From: Scatosoma sp045632265
GTDB lineage: Bacteria > Bacillota > Clostridia > Christensenellales > Borkfalkiaceae
Direction: 5' to 3'
Length of the DNA stretch: 64,000 nucleotides
Assembly (NCBI GenBank): GCA_045632265.1
Contig: JAZQWG010000028.1
Span: forward strand, 53,916 to 117,915
The notes below the pieces were generated by a model that worked only from the letters and a program-made list of their open reading frames with translations, was not told the DNA's origin and ran no database searches. A program made the translations under genes and the position numbers. Each line of letters begins with the position of its first letter. The stretch's first letter is position 1. Positions 50,001-57,258 of the stretch are shown here, in pieces.

Positions 50001-50990
50001 TTAGTATAAGCTTCCTGCGTTGACGATAGGTTGCGAATCACGATTGCCGCAAAGCACCACCAAAAGGTTGGATACCATCGCCGCCTTTCTTTCTTCGTCA
50101 AGCTGTACGATTTGATTTTCGTTAAGTTTTGCAAGCGCCATTTCTACCATGCCCACAGCCCCGTCCACAATCATCTTTCTTGCATCGATGATGGCGGATG
50201 CTTGTTGGCGTTGAAGCATTACTGCTGCAATTTCGGGCGCATACGCAAGATAGGTGATGCGTGCTTCCACAATTTCAATGCCCGCTTCGTTTACACGCGC
50301 TTGAATTTCGTCACGGATACGGGAAGCTACCACGTCGCTCGAGCCACGAAGCGAACCGTCGTCTTCCACGCCGTCGCCCGTCGTATCTACGCCGGGTGCT
50401 ACGTCATAAGGGTAAATGCGTACGATGTTGCGAAGTGCGCTGTCGCATTGCAAGGATAAATATTCCTTGAAGTTATCCACGTTAAACACCGCTTTCGCCG
50501 TGTCAACCACCTTCCAAGTGACTGCAATGCCGATTTCTACGGGGTTGCCCAAACAATCGTTGATTTTTTGACGGTTGTTGTTGAGGGTCATAATCTTGAG
50601 CGAAATCTTTTTATCAAGCATTGCAAGCTTCATTTCGGCGGGGGAAAGGGGAAGCGATTTGTCCACGTCACCGCTTTGGTTAAGCTTGGTTTTTGCGGCG
50701 GGGTTTACGGCGATACAAAAGGGATTTACGGCGTAAAAACCTTCGCCTTTAATCGTGCCGATGTATTTCCCAAACAACGTCAAAACCAACGCTTCTTGCG
50801 GCTTTAACACACGCAAACCGCAAAGGGGAATCCATGCGAGCGATGCAACCACCGTGCCGACAATCGCCAAAATATCATTGATCATGATTGCGCCTACGAT
50901 AATGCCTGCAAACGCCGCCAACTCTATCAATACGCAAACGACAAGCGTCAGCATACCGTGTTTTTTATTTGTTAAAATTTTTTCTTCCAT
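50001..50990 (-). CDS. SPFH/Band 7 domain membrane protein
   Basis: A 329-aa protein. Two hydrophobic helices near residues 14-55 anchor it; the SPFH domain covers about 60-260 (GLRVLKPQEALVLTLFGKYIGTIKGEGFYAVNPF at its start, and EAGIEIVEARITYLAYAPEIAAVMLQRQQA in the coiled-coil part). SPFH proteins oligomerise and organise membrane microdomains. ATG 50990 follows AAGGAGACATTGT. It is co-oriented with an RHH gene 31 bases downstream. Confidence 0.88.
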   Translation of the reverse strand: MEEKILTNKKHGMLTLVVCVLIELAAFAGIIVGAIMINDILAIVGTVVASLAWIPLCGLRVLKPQEALVLTLFGKYIGTIKGEGFYAVNPFCIAVNPAAKTKLNQSGDVDKSLPLSPAEMKLAMLDKKISLKIMTLNNNRQKINDCLGNPVEIGIAVTWKVVDTAKAVFNVDNFKEYLSLQCDSALRNIVRIYPYDVAPGVDTTGDGVEDDGSLRGSSDVVASRIRDEIQARVNEAGIEIVEARITYLAYAPEIAAVMLQRQQASAIIDARKMIVDGAVGMVEMALAKLNENQIVQLDEERKAAMVSNLLVVLCGNRDSQPIVNAGSLY

Positions 50991-51009
50991 ACAATGTCTC
51001 CTTATGGTT

Positions 51010-51048
51010 TGATATTAAAATGATATCACATATAAGAGCCGTTGTCAA
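51010..51048 (-). promoter_or_regulatory. SPFH promoter with TGATAT repeats
   Basis: On the minus strand TTGACA (51043-51048), 17 bases, TATCAT (51020-51025). On the plus strand TGATAT occurs twice in direct orientation (51010 and 51021), and the second is part of the palindrome TGATATCA. Direct repeats of this kind suit an RHH dimer pair. Confidence 0.6.
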
Positions 51049-51065
51049 GTGTTTTTGTATAAATT

Positions 51066-52958
51066 TTATCCTATCAGCGTTTCGTATTCTTCGTACAAAG
51101 CGTCTAATTTATTTCTAATTTCTTCTAAACGCGCGCATTTTTCAGTTAATAAAGGGAAGTTGGAAGCAACTTCGGGGGAAGAAATATCGTCGTTGATTTG
51201 CGCTTCTTCGCTTTCAAGGGAAGTGATTTCTTTTTCAATATTTTTAATACGAGTTTGCTTTCTTGCATCCGCCGCACGTTCTTCCTTGCTTCGATAATAT
51301 CCTTCTTTATGGGTGGAATTTGTCGAAACGGTGGGGGTAGGTACGGGTTGAACGGATTGTTTTGCTTCGTTCTTTGCCGCCGTGTACGCATCGTAATCGC
51401 CGATAAAGCAAGTGGCAACGCCATTGTCAAGTTCTAAAATCTTGCCCGCAATCGCGCGGATGAAATATCTATCGTGCGATACGAAAAGGATAGTGCCGTC
51501 AAATTCTTTTAAAGCGCTTTCAAGGCTTTCTCTTGCCGCCAAGTCAAGGTGGTTGGTCGGCTCGTCTAAAAATAAGACGTTGCCTTGTTCGCTTTCAAAA
51601 ACGGCAAGGGCGAGTTTCGCTCTTTCCCCACCCGACAACATACGCACTTTTTTGTCCATGTCTTCGGCGGGCAAACCGATTCTTGCAAGGGTAGCACGCA
51701 CACGTGTTTGGTCCCACAAAACGTGTCTTGCCCAAAGCTCGGCAAGGACGGTGTTTTCGCTATCAAGGTTGGCGTTTTCTTGGTCATAGCAAGCGGTTTT
51801 GACAAATCTTCCCCATTTCACTTCGTCGCCCTTTATTTTAAGAAGGGTTTTCAAAAGGGTGGATTTGCCCGTGCCGTTATCCCCAACGACGGCGCATTTT
51901 TCGCCGCGCATAAGGGTGAAGGTGCAATTTTTAATCAGTTCTTTATCCCCCGCAACAAGGCGCAATTTTTGTACGTCAAGCACCTTTTCGTAAGGGCGTT
52001 CGGGATAGCTAAAATGGAAGCGGGGCGGTGGGGGTGGAAGGGAAGGCTTTTCGATGAGTTCCATCTTTTCAAGCGCCTTTCTTCTCGATTGCGCCAGCTT
52101 TGTCGTGGAGGCACGCACAAGGTTTCTATCCACGTATTCTTGCATGTGCGCACGCTCTTCTTGCTGCTTTTCATATTCTTTAAGAATATGCGCCACCTTT
52201 TCCGCTTTGAGAATTTTATATTTGGAATAATTGCCTTTGAATACGGACAGCTTTTTATTTTCCAGTTCGTAAATTTGCGAAACGAGCTTGTCCAAAAAAT
52301 ATCTATCGTGCGATACGACGAGAATAGCGCCTTTGAAAGACACCAAATAATCTTCCAACCAAAACAGCGTTTTCATGTCAAGGTGGTTGGTCGGTTCGTC
52401 CAAAATCAAAAGTTCGGGCTGTTCAAGTAGCAATCTACACAACTTCAAACGAGTTTTTTCTCCGCCCGACATGGTAGAGATAGGTTGATTGTACGCATTT
52501 TCAAAGCCCATGCCCCCAAGCACGGTGCGGATTTTCACTTCGTAATTCCAGCTGTCGCGTGCGGCAATCTTCTTGTTCAAAGATTCGTATTTGGCGGATA
52601 GCACTTTATATTCTTGGCTGTTTTCGCTCGTCAAAGAAATGGCTTTTTCAATTTCGCCAAGCTGTTCAAGGGCGCGTATGTCTTCGTTGAATACGCTGCG
52701 CATTTCTTCAAACACGGTGTTGGAAGAATCGTACCCGCCGTTTTGCGCCAAGTATCCGATTCTAATGCCGTTTTTGATAAACAGCGCGCCGCTTTCGTGT
52801 TCAAGTTCTTTAAGCAGTAAGCGGATAAGGGTGGTTTTGCCTTCCCCGTTTCCACCGATAAGCCCTACGCGATCCCCTTCGTTTAAGACAAAGGAAATAC
52901 TGTCCAACAGCGTTTCGCCGTTGAACCCAAAGCATACTTTGTCTAAAGAAATCAGCAT
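51066..52958 (-). CDS. ABC-F family ATPase
   Basis: A 630-aa protein with two fused ABC domains and no membrane helices, as in translation-factor or antibiotic-resistance ABC-F proteins (YdiF/Uup-like). Walker A GGNGEGKTT near residue 36 and GDNGTGKST near 360; signatures MSGGEKTRLKL and LSGGERAKLAL, each followed by DEPTNHLD. The linker contains the P-site tRNA-interaction helix region (Lys/Arg-rich near 260-300). A C-terminal coiled coil runs from about 560. ATG 52958 follows AGGTGAGTTT; an upstream in-frame start is unlikely. Confidence 0.93.
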   Translation of the reverse strand: MLISLDKVCFGFNGETLLDSISFVLNEGDRVGLIGGNGEGKTTLIRLLLKELEHESGALFIKNGIRIGYLAQNGGYDSSNTVFEEMRSVFNEDIRALEQLGEIEKAISLTSENSQEYKVLSAKYESLNKKIAARDSWNYEVKIRTVLGGMGFENAYNQPISTMSGGEKTRLKLCRLLLEQPELLILDEPTNHLDMKTLFWLEDYLVSFKGAILVVSHDRYFLDKLVSQIYELENKKLSVFKGNYSKYKILKAEKVAHILKEYEKQQEERAHMQEYVDRNLVRASTTKLAQSRRKALEKMELIEKPSLPPPPPRFHFSYPERPYEKVLDVQKLRLVAGDKELIKNCTFTLMRGEKCAVVGDNGTGKSTLLKTLLKIKGDEVKWGRFVKTACYDQENANLDSENTVLAELWARHVLWDQTRVRATLARIGLPAEDMDKKVRMLSGGERAKLALAVFESEQGNVLFLDEPTNHLDLAARESLESALKEFDGTILFVSHDRYFIRAIAGKILELDNGVATCFIGDYDAYTAAKNEAKQSVQPVPTPTVSTNSTHKEGYYRSKEERAADARKQTRIKNIEKEITSLESEEAQINDDISSPEVASNFPLLTEKCARLEEIRNKLDALYEEYETLIG

Positions 52959-53029
52959 AAACTCACCTATAAAGCGCACGTTTGGGGGGGATAGAGCATA
53001 AAACCCCGCCAAATTAGCATAATAAAAAC

Positions 53030-53164
53030 ATGGAAAATGAAAAAATTAGAAGAACGCTGCAACGGATACGAGAGAAGGAAGCAGAACTCGCTTTCGCTTC
53101 GCCCAAGCGTGCCGCCAAGCTAACGAGCGAAATCGTACGGCTAAAAGCAACCGTGTTCGATTAA
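53030..53164 (+). CDS. possible 44-aa basic helical protein
   Basis: A short frame starting ATGGAAAATGAAAAAATT, coding for a charged, single-helix-like peptide (IRRTLQRIREKEAELAF and RAAKLTSEIVRLKA). It has no Shine-Dalgarno, but CATAAT ends 6 bases before its ATG, matching the leaderless pattern elsewhere; a good -35 is missing. It fills the gap between two minus-strand genes and overlaps the next one by 4 bases. It may not be real. Confidence 0.3.
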   Translation: MENEKIRRTLQRIREKEAELAFASPKRAAKLTSEIVRLKATVFD

Positions 53165-54042
53165 AAATCCCAAGAGGGGATATACGATTCGCTGCTCGAT
53201 TTTCTCTCTTGTAAAAACAACTTTTCAATGCCAAGGGCAACGGCTTCGTCCACGACGGCGTTGTATTCCCTTGCGGTAATTTTGCGGTTAAGTTCGGGGA
53301 ACTTTTCAATATTGCCAAAGGGGGTGTATTGACTCATAAGGCTCAAATACGTATCGCTTGGCAATTCGCTGGCAAACCAACGCAGCAATTTTTTAGAATC
53401 GGCTGTGCAAAGGGGCATGACGAGATGACGAACGATACACCCCGAAAGCATTTTGCCTTTTTCCGTCATAGACAGGGGCTTTTGCGCCATAAAGGCAATC
53501 GCTTCGCTTGCGATATCGAAATAATCTTCCTTGCCAAGATACCGCTTGGAAAGTGCGGAAGAATAAAATTTCATATCGGGAAGATAGATGTCCACGTATT
53601 TGTCGATGCGCTTGAGCGTGTCGATTTTTTCATATCCGCCACTGTTGTACACGACGGGGATTTTAGGTTTATAGATGGAAAATGCTTCTTCCAAATAGGG
53701 GATTACGTGGGAAGGGGTGACAAGGGAAATGTTGTCCGCGCCCACGTCTTCCAACTTTTTGAAAACGTCGGTAAGCTCTAACGGGGAAATTTCCTTGCCA
53801 CGATTAGCGCGAGAAACTTCGTAATTTTGACAATACGCACAGCGAAGATTGCAACCGCAAAAGAAGATAGTGCCGCTGCCCTTGTCAAAGGAAATGCACG
53901 GTTCTTCAAAGGGGTGCAAGTAAAATTTGGCAATTTTCAAGCCTTGCACGCCGCATGCTCCTACGCCGTTTAAGCGGTTTGCGCCGCACTCAATAGGGCA
54001 AAGTTTGCAATTTTCCAAGCTGTCTTTCCACGTTTGCATCAT
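53161..54042 (-). CDS. PflX-like radical SAM protein (COG1313 type)
   Basis: A 293-aa radical SAM enzyme. The N-terminus is cysteine-rich (CKLCPIECGANRL, VGACG), and the SAM cluster motif is CNLRCAYCQNYE near residue 68. Further blocks are SLVTPSHVIPYLEEA and VVYNSGGYEKIDTL. This is the layout of PflX-like proteins, related to pyruvate formate-lyase activases but with unknown target. Start ATG 54042 (a second ATG follows at once). There is no Shine-Dalgarno; TATAAT lies 6 bases upstream. Confidence 0.85.
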   Translation of the reverse strand: MMQTWKDSLENCKLCPIECGANRLNGVGACGVQGLKIAKFYLHPFEEPCISFDKGSGTIFFCGCNLRCAYCQNYEVSRANRGKEISPLELTDVFKKLEDVGADNISLVTPSHVIPYLEEAFSIYKPKIPVVYNSGGYEKIDTLKRIDKYVDIYLPDMKFYSSALSKRYLGKEDYFDIASEAIAFMAQKPLSMTEKGKMLSGCIVRHLVMPLCTADSKKLLRWFASELPSDTYLSLMSQYTPFGNIEKFPELNRKITAREYNAVVDEAVALGIEKLFLQERKSSSESYIPSWDF

Positions 54043-54048
54043 AAAGAT

Positions 54049-54077
54049 ATTATAACACAACGAAAAAAATTTTGCAA
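54049..54077 (-). promoter_or_regulatory. leaderless-type promoter of the PflX-like gene
   Basis: On the minus strand TTGCAA (54072-54077), 17 bases, TATAAT (54049-54054), ATCTTT, ATG. Confidence 0.75.
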
Positions 54078-54104
54078 GCGCATTGCAAGGGATAGCATAA
54101 TTAG

Positions 54105-54133
54105 TTGACAAATTACGACAAGTGCGATATAAT
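54105..54133 (+). promoter_or_regulatory. metK promoter
   Basis: TTGACA (54105-54110), 17 bases, TATAAT (54128-54133). Transcription should begin near 54140, leaving a leader of about 90 nt. Confidence 0.85.
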
Positions 54134-54139
54134 GATAAT

Positions 54140-54229
54140 CCCGAGTGAAAAGCATAGCTTTTCTTAATGGGAACTTCGTTGCAAATCCCAGTGGCAACGA
54201 TGAACTATGTTAAAAAGAGGAGTTTTTAC
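54140..54229 (+). ncRNA. metK leader RNA with H-type pseudoknot (candidate riboswitch)
   Basis: A 7-bp hairpin with an ATA loop (54147-54153 / 54157-54163) is followed by two interleaved stems: TGGGA (54168-54172) with TCCCA (54186-54190), and CGTTGC (54177-54182) with GCAACG (54194-54199). The order S1, S2, S1', S2' makes an H-type pseudoknot ending about 15 bases before the AGAGGAG ribosome site. TCCCG near 54138 could compete for TGGGA. SAM-II and SAM-V riboswitches are also H-type pseudoknots near SAM-cycle genes, but I cannot match their conserved cores. Confidence 0.5.
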
Positions 54230-55390
54230 ATGAAAAAGTTTTTTACCAGCGAAAGCGTGACGGAAGGGCATCCCGACAAAGTTTGCGATAACATTTCCGA
54301 CGGCATCTTGGACGCCATTTTAACGCTTGACCCCTACGCACGCGCGGCAATCGAATGTTCGGCGGCGTTTGACACGATGCTTATTATGGGCGAAGTGACG
54401 ACGACAGCACAAGTAGATTATGAAGCGACGGCGCGCGCAGTTATTAAGAGAATCGGCTACGATTTCGGCACGTTTGCATACGACAAATGCAAAATTTTGG
54501 TGGCTATCCACAGTCAATCCCCCGACATTGCTATGGGCGTAAACGCGTCCGTGGAAAAGAAAGCGGGCGGCGACGAAGCTGACCAAATCGGCGCGGGCGA
54601 CCAAGGCATGATGTTTGGCTATGCTTGCACGGAAACGGAAGAGCTTATGCCTTTGACCATTTCCTTGTCGCACAAACTTGCTCGCCGCTTGACGGACGTT
54701 AGAAAGAGCGGTTTGCTCACCTATTTGCGCCCCGACGGCAAAACGCAAGTGACGGTGGAATACGACGGCAACGTAGCGAAACGTGTGGACACGGTGGTTA
54801 TTTCCACCCAACACGATGCGGTTGTTTCGCAAGAACAAATCCGCGCGGATATGAAAAAATACGTTATCGACGAAATTATCCCCGCAACCCTTATGGACGA
54901 AAACACCAAAATTTTCATCAACCCCACGGGTAGATTTGAAATCGGCGGTCCTGAAGGTGACAGCGGTCTTACGGGCAGAAAGATCGTCGTAGATACGTAC
55001 GGCGGCAGATGCGCGCACGGCGGCGGCGCATTCTCGGGCAAGGATTGCACGAAGGTGGATAGAAGCGCGGCGTACTATTGTAGATACATCGCCAAAAACC
55101 TTGTTGCGGCAGGGCTTGCGGAAGAAGTGGAAATCCAAGTGGCGTACGCAATCGGCGTTGCAAACCCCGTTTCCGTATTCGTGGATAGCCATGGCACGGG
55201 CAAGGTAAGCGACGAAACGCTTGTGGAAATCGTGAAAAAGGAATTCGACCTTCGTCCTTATTCCATTATTCAATCGCTTGAACTTCGTAAACCCGTATTT
55301 GCGGCAACGGCTGCATACGGCCATTTCGGTAGAGAAGGTTTTACGTGGGAAAAGACGGATAAAGCGGAATCGTTGAAGAAGTACTTGTAA
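54230..55390 (+). CDS. metK: S-adenosylmethionine synthetase
   Basis: A 386-aa enzyme making SAM from methionine and ATP. The N-terminal ESVTEGHPDKVCDNISDGILD is at residues 7-27, GAGDQGMMFGYA near 122 and the P-loop-like GGGAFSGKDCTKVDRS near 263. ATG 54230 follows AGAGGAGTTTTTAC; the frame is open 21 codons upstream through the structured leader, but only the shorter form has the family N-terminus. Confidence 0.97.
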   Translation: MKKFFTSESVTEGHPDKVCDNISDGILDAILTLDPYARAAIECSAAFDTMLIMGEVTTTAQVDYEATARAVIKRIGYDFGTFAYDKCKILVAIHSQSPDIAMGVNASVEKKAGGDEADQIGAGDQGMMFGYACTETEELMPLTISLSHKLARRLTDVRKSGLLTYLRPDGKTQVTVEYDGNVAKRVDTVVISTQHDAVVSQEQIRADMKKYVIDEIIPATLMDENTKIFINPTGRFEIGGPEGDSGLTGRKIVVDTYGGRCAHGGGAFSGKDCTKVDRSAAYYCRYIAKNLVAAGLAEEVEIQVAYAIGVANPVSVFVDSHGTGKVSDETLVEIVKKEFDLRPYSIIQSLELRKPVFAATAAYGHFGREGFTWEKTDKAESLKKYL

Positions 55391-55406
55391 GAAAAAAGCA
55401 AAAGAA

Positions 55407-55435
55407 AAAGGAGAGCAACTGCTCTCCTTTTTTGT
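55407..55435 (+). terminator. metK terminator
   Basis: AAAGGAGAGCA / TGCTCTCCTTT with a two-base loop and a T-run. Confidence 0.85.
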
Positions 55436-55437
55436 TG

Positions 55438-55902
55438 TTATTTCGATTGTTTTTTGCTTTTTTGTTGGGTTTGTTGGATGGGTGGGATAAGATAGAAATC
55501 CAAGAAGAAGGACACCCCGCAAAGGATAGCCGTTGCAAGGTAGAACGCCTTGGAAACCCAACCCGTAGGATACAAGATAAGGTATGCGATAAACATTACA
55601 AGCAAAATAAACGCCGCAATCGCCTTTACGATTAAGCACACTTTACGCGTTCTGTTCCCCGCGCGGCCACGTAAGTATCGTACGCTTGCAAACAATAATA
55701 AAAGGGAAGCGGTAAACACGATAGGGCTTGTGAAGATGATATGTAAAGTGAGCTTGAGTACGACGTAAAGCTCGTCTAAATTTTTCGTCTTTGCGTATGC
55801 GCTGTATGCGGAATATTCGTAGCCGATAGATAAAAACGTGATGGCGAGAAGAAGCAAGGAAAGCCCCAACGAGAATAAGCCAAGCAATTTTTTCGTGTTC
55901 AT
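55438..55902 (-). CDS. four-helix membrane protein
   Basis: A 154-aa hydrophobic protein I do not recognise. Four membrane segments are predicted near residues 5-26, 50-76, 84-108 and 118-140. A basic, Gln/Lys-rich tail (IQQTQQKSKKQSK) ends the chain. ATG 55902 follows AAGGGGTTGCC. It lies 11 bases after asnA on the same strand and is probably co-transcribed with it; no functional link is evident. Confidence 0.65.
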   Translation of the reverse strand: MNTKKLLGLFSLGLSLLLLAITFLSIGYEYSAYSAYAKTKNLDELYVVLKLTLHIIFTSPIVFTASLLLLFASVRYLRGRAGNRTRKVCLIVKAIAAFILLVMFIAYLILYPTGWVSKAFYLATAILCGVSFFLDFYLIPPIQQTQQKSKKQSK

Positions 55903-55913
55903 GGCAACCCCTT

Positions 55914-56921
55914 TTACAGCAATACAATGCCGTTTTCTTTGCAAACGGCGCGCGTTTCTTCGTCCCACAAGGAAACTTGCACTTCGCCGATGTGCGCTTT
56001 GCCCAAAAGCAACATGGACAGACGGGATTGACCGATACCGCCACCGATAGTCAAGGGCAATTCGCCTTTCAAAAGCGCTGCGTGGAAGGGCAACGTTCTG
56101 CGTTCGTTTTTGTTCGCTTTGGTAAGCTGTTCGTCTAAGGATTTTTCGTCAACACGGATACCCATGGACGAGATTTCAAAGGCGCAACCCAAAATATCGT
56201 TCCAGAAAAGTATGTCGCCGTTAAGCGCCCAGTCGTCATAGTCGGGCGCACGGGAATCGTGCGGTTCGCCCGATAAAAGCTTGTCGCCGATTTGCATGAT
56301 AAACACCGTTTTGTATTCCTTGCAAATCGCTTGTTCACGTTCTTTTCCGCTCATGTTAGGGTACATATTTTCCAACTCTTGCGAAGTGATAAAGTGCACG
56401 GTGCGGGTAAGTTCCACGTCAATTTGCGGATAACGGCATTTCAAGAAATCAAGCGTGTCGCAAATAGCGCCCACGATGCCTTGCACCACCTTTTTAAGGT
56501 ATTCTTCGTTTCTCGTTTCACGTGTGATAATTTTTTCCCAGTCCCATTGATCGGTGTAAACGGAATGCAAGTTGTCCATGTCTTCGTCACGACGAATTGC
56601 GTTCATGTCCGTGTACAAACCTTCGCCTGCGGAAAAGCCGTATTGTTGGAGCGCCATACGCTTCCATTTTGCAAGCGAGTGTACAACTACGGCATCTTTG
56701 CCCGTTTCTTTAAGGTCGAACTTAACCGCTCTTTCCACACCGCTCAAATCGTCGTTCAAACCGGTGGTAGGGTCAACGAAAAGGGGAGCGGAAACACGCT
56801 TAAGATTAAGCGCCAAGCAAAGGCGTTCTTCAAACGTGCGTTTCAAAAGCCCGATTGCCGTTTGCGTGTCGTACATGCCGAGCGCGGATTTATAACCTTT
56901 TGGTACGATAACTTTACTCAT
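55914..56921 (-). CDS. asnA: aspartate-ammonia ligase (AsnA)
   Basis: A 335-aa class II synthetase-like enzyme that makes asparagine from aspartate and ammonia. Visible: LNDDLSGVERAVKFDL near residue 54, HSLAKWKRMAL near 80, DMNAIRRDEDMDNLHSVYTDQWDWEK near 105 and GGGIGQSRLSMLLL near 295. It starts at ATG 56921 after AAGGACG. The promoter is TTGACA/TATACT at 56953-56981. Confidence 0.96.
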   Translation of the reverse strand: MSKVIVPKGYKSALGMYDTQTAIGLLKRTFEERLCLALNLKRVSAPLFVDPTTGLNDDLSGVERAVKFDLKETGKDAVVVHSLAKWKRMALQQYGFSAGEGLYTDMNAIRRDEDMDNLHSVYTDQWDWEKIITRETRNEEYLKKVVQGIVGAICDTLDFLKCRYPQIDVELTRTVHFITSQELENMYPNMSGKEREQAICKEYKTVFIMQIGDKLLSGEPHDSRAPDYDDWALNGDILFWNDILGCAFEISSMGIRVDEKSLDEQLTKANKNERRTLPFHAALLKGELPLTIGGGIGQSRLSMLLLGKAHIGEVQVSLWDEETRAVCKENGIVLL

Positions 56922-57258
56922 AAAAAAAACGTCCTTAATAGGAATTTATGATAGTATAGCACTTTTTATCCATTTTGTCAAATATTAAAAGGCAACCAAA
57001 AAAAGATTGCAAAATAAAAGAGCGGAAGAATATTTTTTATCAAAAGCGTATTGAAATTTATAAAAAACGGGTATAAATAAGAGATATTTGCCAAAAAAAG
57101 ACAAAAGCGTAGCTTTTCTATGCAACTTTTCTTGCAAAAGCGGCGTAAAACGCTTTGATTTTTGGCGAAAATATTGTACAATAGAAATGACGGCGTATAA
57201 ACACTACGTGTTTCTACGGCGTGTGATAAAAAGAGAAAATAAAAAATCGGAGATTTTT
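56922..57258. other. AT-rich intergenic region between asnA and secA
   Basis: Contains the asnA promoter on the minus strand (TTGACA 56976-56981, 17 bases, TATACT 56953-56958) and the secA promoter on the plus strand (TTGATT 57155-57160, 16 bases, TACAAT 57177-57182). A hairpin AAAAGC-GTA-GCTTTT near 57105 resembles the first hairpin of the metK leader. No gene was seen. Confidence 0.6.

Noticed and set aside
54167..54229. 21-codon N-terminal extension of MetK
   Set aside because: In frame, but it runs through the pseudoknot, lacks family similarity and the strong ribosome site is just before ATG 54230.
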